Shown here: in pieces, positions 46,207 through 60,000 of the stretch
Numbering within the stretch: the first letter of the stretch is position 1
Layout of the letters: every line of letters begins with the position of its first letter
Assembly: GCA_023846275.1 (NCBI GenBank)
Contig: CM043874.1
Span: forward strand, 31,593,630-31,657,629
Source: Vanilla planifolia
Lineage: Eukaryota > Streptophyta > Magnoliopsida > Asparagales > Orchidaceae
Length of the DNA stretch: 64,000 nt
Direction of reading: 5' to 3'
Program-made: the position numbers and the translations under genes
The notes under the pieces: generated by a model
Told to the model about the DNA's origin: nothing
Database searches by the model: none
The model's input: only the letters and a program-made list of their open reading frames with translations

Positions 46207-49200
46207 GTCGTTGAACAAAAGGATGGTCGCTACAGTGATTTGTCCATGTGTTGCAGAATAATATGTTATAATTGAAATCTGTGCGGTGGCTCTTAATTTG
46301 GACAATTGGTGGCCAAAGCCTTCCTCTTGACTATGATGTTCCCTAGAAGCAAATGTTCGCATAAATTTTGGATTTGAAGCAAAAACAATTATAGAATAAC
46401 AACCAATCAACAATATAAAACGTGCAGCACCAAAAAGATGAATAATTTTATTAAATTTAATAATTAATCTAATCATTTAACCTACTTCAAGTGTCACATT
46501 GACTCATTATTTTTATTTTCATTCATATTGTTAAATATGAGAAACAAAACGAACAAAATAAGAGTGATAAATTATACGTTTAATAAATTTTTTTATGTAA
46601 AAAACTTAGAAGAAAATTTTTTCAAGCTTAAAATATTTTCTTTTATTAATTAAAAAAATTGCTCAGCAATAAACAAAATACATACAAAATTTTTAGGTAG
46701 TTTGACCAAAACCCACATTTGCATCCAACCTTGATCCCTGATCGAGCTTCCACTAACCACTCCATTTTGCAAAAACTAGTAAGGGTAAACAAAATACACA
46801 CCAGTGCTCTAATGAGACACCAAAATAGTTTTGTACTTTAGCTTATAGAATTTTTATAATATAATTTTTTGTGTATTATAATGACTTGAATGATGTTAAA
46901 ATTTAGATTAACATAACTCATACTAAGTAGAGATAAACTAAAACATAAATACTATAATTTTTTTACTTAGCATTATTATTGTTAATATAATTATTTATTA
47001 AGTATGTGCTAGACTCAATCCTTATTATTAATATTTTTTTAAGTCTAAATGATGAAGACACTAACAAACCCAAGGGTATAAGTGATAATTATGAAGGAAA
47101 ATAAACGAATGAGTGTCAATTCACTTTTGTAATCTAATTATGTTATTTGTAAAATAACATTGGTGGTCTATATATTTTTATATTACGTAATAAAAATTGA
47201 AGTAAATGGTGTGCCTTGATAGATTAAAAGAAAATAATGCAAAAAAAATATAAAAGGTCGTCACATGATGGTTTCTTGACCTCAAGCCAATTTTAGATAA
47301 TATCTCAATATTGTAAAATTAATTTAATAGCTCATATATCTAAGATAAATGATACTTATTTTTTATTTTAATTATATTCAATTCTAATAGTTTATGAATA
47401 TGCATAGACTTCCATCTCTCATTTTAATAAAGAGAAGTAATATTCTCAATGGTGAAACACTAGGTTTGATAAACCCTTTTATCTAGAAGCTCTTATAAGT
47501 GAGATTTTATAACAGTTCAAAATTTTAATGTAAATTATATATTATAAATCTTATAATTAATTTAATATATTAATAATTATATTATTTTTTATTTAATAAA
47601 ATCAATTTTCTAAAATATAATAATTATAGATTAAAATAATAATAAATTGTATAATTTGGGAAAATATGTCTCAATTATAAATGTAATTAAAAAAAATTAT
47701 TTGAACATATTATTGGTAAAATATCTTTAAATGAAATTTCTATTAAGTTTGTAATTTTTGTATGTGTAAATAATTAGTTATGATTTTTTAAATAAAATGA
47801 TATAAAAGTAACTTTTTAATTTATGTGATGGGCGAATTATAACTTTTTTCAATTTTTTTGTGATTGCTTTGACTTGGATGGGAAAAGTGAGATTATTGGA
47901 TGGTTAGATAGGTAATTAATAGGAAATAAGAGGGAGAGAGAGAGATAAGTTAATTATAAATAAATAGGAGAGAAAGGAAGAGAGCGAGAGAGAGATTCAA
48001 ATATAAGAGAAAAATAAAGAAGAAGAACAAGAAAATGGAGTAAATAGTGTAGAGAAGTTTGAATCTTCCTATAATAACTCAATGGAAGAGCTTTAAAGCA
48101 AGAGGAAGATAAGAAGAGTGGGTTGATTGTATGAAAATGTAAGTTTGGTTCTATTGAGTTTAAGTTGATTGTATGAAAATCAAAGTAAGTTTGAATTAAA
48201 ATTATTACTATTGGAGAGGATTCAAATATATTAGAAAGTGATTTAGATAAAAATTGAGAGAATTATACAAAGGTAAGTATTGTCTATGTAGTATCATATA
48301 AGTACAATGGGTCAATCGTAATTATATGGTTAGTTCAAAATAGTTGAAATAAGAAGTCAAACTAGTTTTATGGGGCATTGTACATGCATAAGTAATAAAA
48401 TTACACTCGATAATGGTTTGTAAGTAAGATTGAGCAGGCATGACAACGTATGAGTATGACATGTTAAAACGTACTTGTATGATCCCTTTAAGTTTGATTT
48501 AGGTTTGAGGGATTGCATCAGTAAGTATCAACTTTCTTTTTGTACACTTTTAGTATTGGATTTAGGTAAATAAATTTGATAATTTATCATGTGATGTAAT
48601 AGTATATTTTTATATATTAAATTATTTTATTTGAATTTTATGATATTTATTTACATGTGATTATTTTGATATTTTATTCAACATGAATTCTATTCAAATC
48701 TTTCTATTTTATTTCATATGTTGGTATCTCTTATTTTAAATTAACATAAAGGTAAATATATTAAAAATAATAAAAGAGGAGCATGATTGAATGTTGATTA
48801 TATAATTAATGACATTAGCATATTTCATGATGTGACGTTAATTATAAAGAATAACACAAAAAGATAATAATAAATTTCTTAATTATTCTTATATTTTTAA
48901 GGTGAAGATGTCTTCAGAGATGACTTGACTATATTTAACAAGACAATGTTGTCCTATATGCAAATATAGTTTGAGATATTAGTACTTTGTATAGGATGGC
49001 TAAATATAGATAACTCTAATTACTTAGATATTGATGAAGATCATATGATATTAATTATTGGATCCTAATTCAAAGGAAGATTAGGACACATGAACTAAAA
49101 ATATATGAAAAAAATTGAAATACGATAATAACCACAAAAATATTTTCTTATTTTTTATCTAATATTATTAGTTTATTCATGATTTGGTCTTTCGTTTCAT

Positions 49201-50225
49201 ATTTAAAGGTACCATGTTATCATAACATTATTTTATACTAATATTTATTATAGTATTTTTATTATATTATTGGATTTATCTATTAAATGTTTTAGAGTTT
49301 CATTATTTATCAAAAATAGGGCATACATCTGTGACATCGAGAGATGAAGATTTTTGATATTATTGAGGAGGATCATACTCCTAAGATGTGAGAACAGATA
49401 ATGTTTTATGTGCAATTAAGATATATTATTTATTACTACTTGGTTATATATATATATATATATCTTTTTAATTTTTATTGTATAGATGGTTATATACAAT
49501 TTTAATAATTGTGAAGTTTTGCTTATTCTAATGTTATATTTGATTTATATTGTTAGATGATTAGTTTTAGCTATTTGTTCTGCTCTTAGATCCCTACCTA
49601 ATGTTTTATGTACTTTTAATCTTCATTATTCTTAGATGGGTCATTGACACACTTCATCTTATACAACTCTATTAATCTCATTTTAGAAATTGTCTTGAAT
49701 TTTGGTTTTATTTTGGATCCTAAGTTATTGATAAACTTTACTACTCTATTTTATGGCAACTTTGACAAATCTTATAAAAAAGTCTTAGGATATTTATATA
49801 TCATTAATATATTTTTAAATTTGTGATTATTTTATTTTACATTATATATGTAGATTATGTATCATTCACATTTTTTTAATTAGTTTTCCCATTTTTAATG
49901 CCAATATAAGTGATGCTTTCTTTCATTTGTTGAAGTAAATTAGTTTACTTTAATTCTCCATAAGAATATTTATATTTTTTTTACCAATAATCAATAGTAA
50001 CTCTATAATTTATGAATTAACCCATTCTTATGTTGATATTAAAGTTTGTTATATCAATTAATATCAACTTGGAATTAAATAATTCCTTATATTTAGATTC
50101 TTCTGAATGTACTTGTTTATTGATATTACTTGCTATTTGACATTATAACAATAAAGGGAGTTCTAATTATTGATTATTAAAACTCGTATTCTTAACTAAT
50201 CTATAAAAATAAATGAGCATGATGC
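46207..50225. other. AT-rich DNA, no gene recognised
   Basis: The minus frame at 46129-46476 (115 codons) begins opposite the LINE tail and matches no family; a GC-richer island at 46210-46440 could be an older gene fragment. A purine-rich GAGA stretch lies at about 47930-48060, resembling an LTR leader. A TA run lies at 49446-49462. The frame at 49644-49826 is low complexity. Confidence 0.5.
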
Positions 50226-50227
50226 TC

Positions 50228-50275
50228 CACACACATTCTCACACACACAAACATGCATGCACATGAACACATGTA
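50228..50275 (+). repeat. Array segment 1: CA-rich on the plus strand
   Basis: 'ccacacacattctcacacac' and 'catgcatgcacatgaac' place the CA-rich strand on plus for only about 50 bp next to the AT-rich flank, before the switch near 50276. Confidence 0.85.
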
Positions 50276-52480
50276 TGCATGTGTGTGTGTGTGCTAGTGC
50301 TTATATTTGTGTGATGATGGATTTGGGAGTGTGTTAGTGTTTATGCATGCGTGTGTATATGGGTGTTTATGCTTCTGTTGTTTGTATTCTATTCATGTGC
50401 TCTTGTTTGTGAGTACATGTATGTGCATTTGCATGTCTGTGTATTTTCCTATGTGTGTGTTATTATGTAGGCAAGTGTGTGATAGTGTTGGTGCATGTTC
50501 ATGCATGTATGTGTGCATGAGTAGGTGTGGTTATGAGCATACACGTGCATACTTGTGTGTGTGTGTCTACATGCATGTCATGTGTGTGTGCAAGTGCTTG
50601 TGCATGAATATGTGTGTATGTGCTTGTATGTCTTGTTGTGTGGGTGTGTGCATGTGTGTGGCTTATGTGTGTGTGCATGAGTGTGGATTTATATGTGTGG
50701 GTGTGTGTGTGTGTGTGCATGAATGTGTGTGCACGTGCACTAATGTGTGTGTGGGTGAGTACATGCATATATGTGTTTGTGTTTCTAGGTGTGTTTATGC
50801 TTATGCATGTGTATACATGCATGCTTGTATGTGTGTTTATACACAATTATGTGCATACATGGGTGCATGTGTATGTCTGTTTGTTTTTGTTTATGTATGT
50901 ACATGTAAACATGTGTGTATATGTGTGTGCAAATGTCTATGCATGTGTGTGCATGCATGTTTGTGCATGTATGTGTGCATAAAAATGTATATGTGTGTGT
51001 GCATTTATGCATGTGTATGTGCATGTGTGTGAGCATACATCTACACATGTGTGTGCATGAGTATGTATTTGTAAAAATATGTGTATGTGCTTGTGCATTT
51101 ATGTGAGTGTTTTCATGCATGTGAGTGCTTGTATATGCATGTGTGCATGTGTGTGAATTGTGTGTGCATATCTTGTTTTGTGAGTGTGTGTCTATGTGCA
51201 TGCATGTATGCGTGTATTTGTGTTTATGTATTGCATATGTTTATGAACGTGTTTGTGTGCATGTGCATGAGTGTATATGTGTGTGCATGCATGCTTGTAG
51301 GAAGTTTTGTATGTGCACATGTGCGTGCTTGTGTGTTTATTTTTGTGCATGAGTGCATCCATACGTGCGTGTGCATGTGTGTGCTAGTTTGTGCATGCAT
51401 GTGTGTGCCCATGTGGGCATTTATGTGTTGGTGCATGTGTTTGTGGCCATGTGTGGTTGTTGGTTTTTCTATGTATGCATGTGTGCATGTGTATGCATGG
51501 GTGCATGTGTGTAGACTTATGTGTGTGTGTGTGTGCTTATGTGTGTATATATCCTTGTGGGTGCATTTGTGCGTGCATGAATGCACGTCTATGTGTGTGT
51601 GTGCATCCATGTGTGTTTTCATGGTTTTCTTGTGTGTGTGTGTGTGCACATATGTGCATGTATTTGCATGTTTGCATTCATATATGTGCGTGTGTGTGCT
51701 AGTGTTTGTATATGCATGTGTGTGTGTACATTTGTGTGCATGCATGTGTGTTTGTACATGTGTGTGCATATGCATGTATGTGTGCGTGTGTGTCCATATG
51801 TGCATAGGTGTGTGCATTTATGTATGTATGTGCATTTTTGTAGATTTGAATACGTGTGCTTGTGTTTGTGCTTCTTTATGGGCGTGTGCATGCATATGTG
51901 TGTGTGTGTGTGCATGCTTGTGTTGGCGTGTGTATGTGTTTGTATTTGTTTGCATGTGTGTGCAAGTCCTTATATGAATGTGTGTATCTATCGGTGCAAG
52001 TTTCACACTTTTGTGTGCACGTGTATTGATGTTTATGCATGTGTGTATGCATGTGCATGGGTATTCATGCATGTTTGTATGCGTGCATGTGTAGCTATGT
52101 GTGGGTGTGTGCATGTATGAGTGTGTTTATGTGTGCATATGTGTGTTTATGTGTGCATGTGCATGTGTGTGTGCATGTGCATGTGTGTGTGCATGAGTGT
52201 GTATCTGTGTGTGTTTGCATACAATTTTGTGGTGCGAGTGTGTTTTTATGTGCATGTCATTGGGCATATATGTATGTATTTTTATGCATCTAAGTATGTG
52301 TGCATGCCCCTACATATATGTGTGCCAATGTGTGTGTGTTTTCATTTACTTTTGTGCTTGAGCATACTTAAGTTTGCAAGTGTGTGCATACATGTGTGTG
52401 TGCACGTGTGTGTGTCGTTGTGTATGTGTGTGTGCCTATATGTATGTAAGTCTGTGTTTTAGTGCATGCATGAGTATCTG
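50276..52480 (-). repeat. Array segment 2: CA-rich strand on minus (TG-rich on plus)
   Basis: 'tgtgtgtgtgtgctagtg' onward is TG-rich on the plus strand for about 2.2 kb and is compositionally the reverse complement of segments 1 and 3. It contains a tandem pair of an 18-bp phrase at about 52153-52194. The Cys/Val/Met-rich frames here (up to 298 codons at 51081-51977) are not genes. Confidence 0.9.
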
Positions 52481-53492
52481 CATGAATGCAAGTACACACA
52501 CGAATGCAAAAATACATACACGTGCTTGCATACATGCATGCCCATACACACACACACACACCCACCTATACATGTACAAAAATACCCATAGACACACACA
52601 CACACATACACTCACGCATGCAAAAGAACACACAAATGCGTGAACACATAGATGCACCTAAACTGATATGTGCACATGCATGCACACATACTCACACATA
52701 ACAACACACATGCACATGTTCACCAATAGACATGTACACATGCAAACATACACAAGCATGCACACATCCTCACACATACACAAGAGCATAAAATGCCCAC
52801 ACAAAACCACTCATGCATGCACATTAACACACACACAAGCACATACATGCTCAAAAGCACCAACAAACACACACTCATACCTACATACATGAACAAGCAC
52901 ATTCACTTGCATGCACAAATGCACACAAAAGCCCATGTATGCCATAGATAAAACACATGTACAAAAAACATGCACATCGACATACAAGCACAAAAGTGCA
53001 TGCATATGCAAACAAACATAAAATCACACACACTGACATGCATCAACATGCACACACACAACCACACATATACACACACACACATATACACTTGCACACA
53101 CATGCACACAAACACATAGATACAAGCATAGACACACACAAGCATATGCATATGCTGATGCTCATACACACACACATGGACATACATACACACATGCACA
53201 CGTCTTCACACATGGATGCACATGCATAAACAAGTACATACATGCATGCATGAATGGACAAATATGCACAACCATGCACACAACACAAACACAAATGCAT
53301 ACATACATGAATGCTCACATGTAGGCACACACAAACACACACATATGAAAATCCACCTAATTGTAGATACATATACACATATGCACACACACATGTGCTT
53401 ACACATACACTCTCGCCCACACACACACATGCTTGCACACTCAGATGCACCCGCACCTACACACTCATAAGAACACATGCACACAAGTGCAC

Positions 53493-53544
53493 ACACAAAC
53501 ACACATCCATGCATATACACACACAAACACACATCCATGCATAT
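53493..53544. repeat. 28-bp tandem pair inside the array
   Basis: 'acacaaacacacatccatgc' followed by 'atat' occurs at 53493 and again, identically, at 53521. Such exact local copies indicate recent slippage or unequal exchange. Confidence 0.85.
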
Positions 53545-56500
53545 ATGCACACATACACATGCATATGTACATACAAACAAATGTGCATGTGCACCCACAT
53601 GCATGAGCTCACATGTACACACACAAGCACACACATATTCATGCATAGACACACACATAGACTTGTAGACATGCACACATGTAGTCTCACAAACACATAT
53701 GCACATGCACAGAGGCACATGCATGCATATGCTCACTTGCACACACACACAAGCATGCACACTCTTGCACAAAAAAGTACATGCACACACACATCCCCAC
53801 ACACATGTTTCACACACAAGCACAAACATGCAAACACACTTATATGCATAAGCACACACACGTGCACGAATACACACACAAACATGGTAACATGCTCACA
53901 TGCATGTTAACACACACAAACAAACATGAACAAGAACACAAACACAAAGTTGCATGCATACTCACACATACACACACAAATGCAAAGGAATATACACATG
54001 CACATGCATAGACACACACACACACACACTTGTACACAAATTCTCAACACTTACACACATATGTATAGACACATGCACACTCACACACACACGAATATGA
54101 AAGCACAATACACACGTAGGGAAACATGTGTATATGCACACACATGCACACACACACATACTCACAGATGCACACTTTTACACTCATGCCCATACACACA
54201 GACATGCACACACAAACATGTACAGAAACAAATGGATACACCCACATATTGACATAGGTGTAGATGCACACAAATACACAGTCACATGCACAACAACTCA
54301 CACATGCAAATAAGCACACATACACACATGCATACATATATAGACACATGTGCATACACCAACACAAATAGACAAACACTTGCACATGCGTACACATATG
54401 CACACACACACATAGTCACACTCGTATGCATTTTCACTAGCACAAATGCACACACACACACACATGTGTAGACCATAAGCACACACACATATAAGAAAAT
54501 CAAATTACAAGCACATGTACAAGCATAAACACACACACACACACACATGCACATATGCATGTACATGCAAGCAGACACACATTCACAATCACATGTACAG
54601 GAACACATTTGCCCACATTTACACACTTGTAGACACAAATAGACAAATACTAATACACATGAAATAAAACAAATGCTCATGAACCCACACACACACGTGT
54701 ATAGGTGCACATGCACTCAAACACATACAAATGTACTCAGGTGCACAAACCTATGCACACACATGCACAAAAACACATGCACATGCATGCAAATGAATAA
54801 AAAAATATGCATGCTCACACACCCAAAAGAATAAACACAAACATACACAAACACTCACATGCACATAGAAACATAAGCATACATGCACAAATGCACACAA
54901 AAACATACACTCACATGTATGCATGAATATGCATAAATACACATACACCCACACATACATACATGCACAAACACACACAGGCACGAATATGTGTACATGC
55001 ACACACACACACATACAAGCATGCACATGTTCACACATTCACCTACACACAACCACACACACAGGCACAAATGCATGCACATAAGCTAATATGCACTTTC
55101 CCATGCACACAAACACATACACATACACATGCAAAAATATATATATAAGTACAAACACATGTAGAAAAAACACATGCACACAAACTCATACTCACATAAA
55201 GACATACAAATGCACAAAAGCACAAGCACCCAATCATGCACACACATGCTCATGCACAAGCATGCACACTTACACACATAAACATACACATATACAAATG
55301 CACACACTTGCATACACACATGTGCACACTCTCACACAAACTCTAACATTCTTAGACATGCCAATCACACATAGACATGCACACACACATTCATGTATGC
55401 ATGTAGATGTAGGAACAATTATAAGAACACACATGCATAAGAAGAAGCACACACTTGCAAAAGCTAATAAACATACTCACACACATACACATGCATGCAC
55501 ACACACACACATGCATGAACAATGACATGCACACATAGACACATGCATACTCACACACATAAATACATGCACACCAAAATGCATGTGCACATACACAAGT
55601 ACAAATGCACACACCCACACACACATATGCATAAGCACACACATGTACACACATGTAAGCATCTACACATGTGCATATTCATGCATGCAAGCACAACACA
55701 TGCACATATGCTAATACACATACATACATGCATGCACCTACACACGTGCACATGCATACGTGCAAGCACAAATACACATCGATACACATCGACACCCACA
55801 CATCAATGCACACACACATGCATGTCCAAATGAACATGATACAAATGCACATTTGCACACACACATACACATGAACACACTCACAAACACATACACATGC
55901 AATCATGCACACACATCCACAGAGGCACTCATACATGCACTTACAAACACACACATATAAAAACACACACATGTACACATATAATCATAGACACAAAAAC
56001 ATACACAGGTGCACACACCACTCATGCACATGTAAGCATACACATCCACAACTAGACAGGCACACATGCACACATGCACATAGATAGGTACACACACTAG
56101 CATGCATGCACACACCTACACACACACATTCACAAAAGTGTACATGCACACACACATACACACAAACATCTCTATGCACACAAACACATCCACACACACA
56201 TGCACATGCATGCACACACAAGAAACAATGCTCACACATACACATACATAAACATAAACGCACATGTGTGCACATACACACACATTCTCAAACACATGTT
56301 CATGCACACACATGCACATACACATACATACACACACATGCATAAGTATATGCACACACTCACATGCACATACACATGCAAGCACTCATAACTAAATACA
56401 CTCACACCTATACACACAAACACATGTACATGGACACACTCACAAATGTCTGCATGCACACGCATACATGCACACACACACACACACATACCATCCAACA

Positions 56501-57035
56501 CACTCTCTGATAGACACACAAGCACGAATGTACCCACAAACATGAATAGATGTAAACACATGCACATGTACATGCATGTGCATGTGCACATGCACACAGA
56601 CCCACATACACACCAGCACACATATCCACATGCACATAAACACAAAAATACATGCATACATTCACACACATATGTGCATAGCCACACATACACATGAACA
56701 TAGATCCCTACACATGCATCCACACATACATGCATGCATAGACAAAGACTCACACAAATGCATAGAAACACAAATATGTATGTGCAAATATATATAAGCA
56801 TATACACACATGCACAAACATATACATGTGCACCCACATACACAAACACCCATAATAACCTATACACCTACACACATGCACACACTCACATCCAATCACA
56901 CAAGCACACACACGACACATAAATATGCACAAGCATACATGCAATCACACACCTGCACACACACACATGGACATTTATGCACATACACGCACACCCACAC
57001 ACACATACATTTAAACTCATAAATACACACACACA

Positions 57036-57066
57036 CATGCACATGCACATGCACATGCACATGCAT
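57036..57066. repeat. (ACATGC)n hexamer run
   Basis: Five consecutive copies of acatgc, the clearest pure form of the CATG-containing phrase found throughout the array. Confidence 0.9.
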
Positions 57067-60000
57067 ATAAGTACAATGCACAAAAGCACATACACACATG
57101 CACATACTTACTCATGCACAAACACATGCATCTAAACACATTGACGGGCACACACACACACACACACTTGCATATGTGTGCATGCACTCACACATGCACA
57201 CACAAATGCACCTGAACACGTTAGTGAACACACACACATGCATATGCACTCACACGCACACACACTTGAATGCACATGCACGCACCAATACAAACATTTG
57301 CATACACACATGCACACACACAAGTAAACATGCACATACACACATAGACATGCACGAACACAAATCCATAATTACTCATGCTAATACACACACACACGCA
57401 TACACACATGAACACACACACAAGCACACTTGCTCACACACACAAACACATGAACACACGCACACACATGCACATATATGTGTACCCATGCACTCACACA
57501 AACACATGCATCCATGTGCACAAAAATACAAATACATCTACATGTGTACACATGCACACATACACAAACACATGCATGTACACACACGCACACCCACACC
57601 CACACAAACTCCCACACATGAACACACATACACACATATCTATGCACACATATACATGCATACACACGCACACACGCACAACAAATACCCACACCCACTC
57701 CATAGAGACACACGCACACATCTGCAAACTGACACATGGATACACATACGCTCACACGTACACTTACACACATAAGCAGCCACAGACACATGTACACACA
57801 TCCACATGCATGGCCAGACATGCACACCAACACAAATGCATATACATGCCTCCACAAACACACATGCATGCATGTCTGCATTGGCACATGTTCCCATGCT
57901 CACAAGCACACACATGCACATAAGCACAAATGCACACTTATACACACACATAAATGCATGCACATATATAGTCACACATACATGCACACACGTAGACACA
58001 CATCTATTGACGCATGCAAAATACACAAATATGCCCAAACACGCCGCCCAAGGATGCACGCACGTTACCATACACATTCACATACACAAATAGATGCATA
58101 TGCTCTCGCACACAAAGTCACATGTGTGCAAACAAATAGACACATGCATGTTTTTATGCATGTACACACACACATGCACATACACATAGATGCATGCACA
58201 CGCACACACACGACCACATGAACTCACATGCACCCAAACATTCATTCACAAACATATACATACACACACACACACGTGTGCACACATGCACACCTGAAAG
58301 CACACACATGTACATACCCTTGCACACACATGCAAATGCAAATGCACATGTGCACACATGCATGCACACACACTTGCACAAACACATACATGCACACACA
58401 AGAGCACACATGTGTACACATGGATACCCACATGCACACGCACACACATTCACACACACATACATATACACTTACCCAAGAATGCACACCCACACATGTA
58501 TGCACTCACACACACCAACACATGCACGCATGCAGTTTTGCTTGCACCAACAAATGCAAACATACACTTACACACATTTAAACACGTACTCACATGCATG
58601 CATGCACAAACACATGCACAAATACAATGATGCACGTACACACCCACATATGCATGCACATGCAAAAGTACACATGGACATGCACACACACATGCCCGCA
58701 CATGCATAGAAGCACACACACACACACATGAACCCCACACACATTCTCAAGCATGCATTCAAACACACAATAAAGACACATGCACAAGCACACATGAACC
58801 CACAAACATACATAGAGACACATGTGCACACCTACTCACATATGCATGCATACTCATAGACATGGGCACATATAAGTACACACATTGATACACATATTAA
58901 CAAACACATGCATGAAGACACACACACACACATTCATGCATGTGCACACACATATGTGCATTCAGATGCATGCACACACATATACACAGACATCTACTCA
59001 CAAGCATACATATGAACACACACATGTGTGCATACATACACCCAAACATATGTCCATGCATGCACAAAAACATGCACACAGAAAAACACACATTGGCATG
59101 CACCCATGCATGCATAAAAAATCACCCACATTCACTACCCCCCAGGCACACAACACACACATGCACACTCATAGACAAAAATGCACACACATACACATGT
59201 ACGCACACTTGCACACACAAGTAAACATACACACATGAACACACACCCTGCACACAACCACACACACATGTAGATCCACAGACCTGAACCCACAAATACT
59301 AACATGCTCTTTACATGCATGCATGCACACATATACATGCACTTGAGCATGTGCCCACACACACAATCATACACACACACACATGCTTGCACACATAAAT
59401 GCATGAGAGCAATCGTGTGGACACACGTAGGCAAATGAATAAACACACACACATACACACATATGCACCCAAACCCATGCAACACACACATACATGCACA
59501 AGCACATGCATGCATGCAAACACATGCATAAAACACACACATGCACCTGCACACACCCACCAAATGTATAAACACAAACATGGTCAGACATATACAGAAA
59601 AACATGCATAGATGCTCACAAACATGCTCAAGCACACACACACACTTGCACACACATGCACAAGCACACATAGCAAAAACACATGCACAAGCACTAATAG
59701 ATGCAAATGCACACATACAATCAAAGATGCACATGCAAGCACATACACTCTTTCTCATCCACACACAAACACAAACAAACACAGCTACACAAGCACAAAC
59801 ACAAACATGCATATGTGCTTGAATGCACAAGCACACTTACACACATATACAAGCATGCAAGCACACACAAACATATGTAATTTTAATACACAACCATACA
59901 CACACACGAGATGCTCACACACATGCACAAACATAAACAGACACATATGAGTACTCACAAACACACATACATATGCATACACATGCACATGTACACACAT

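Noticed and set aside
50307..54037. Long Cys/Val/Met-rich and His/Thr-rich open frames on both strands (for example 241, 298 and 223 codons), resembling cysteine-rich secreted proteins
   Set aside because: They occur in overlapping frames on both strands throughout the CA/TG array. The repeat rarely makes TAA, TAG or TGA in its TG frames and encodes Cys/Val/Met or His/Thr by composition. No domain structure, start context or conserved length.
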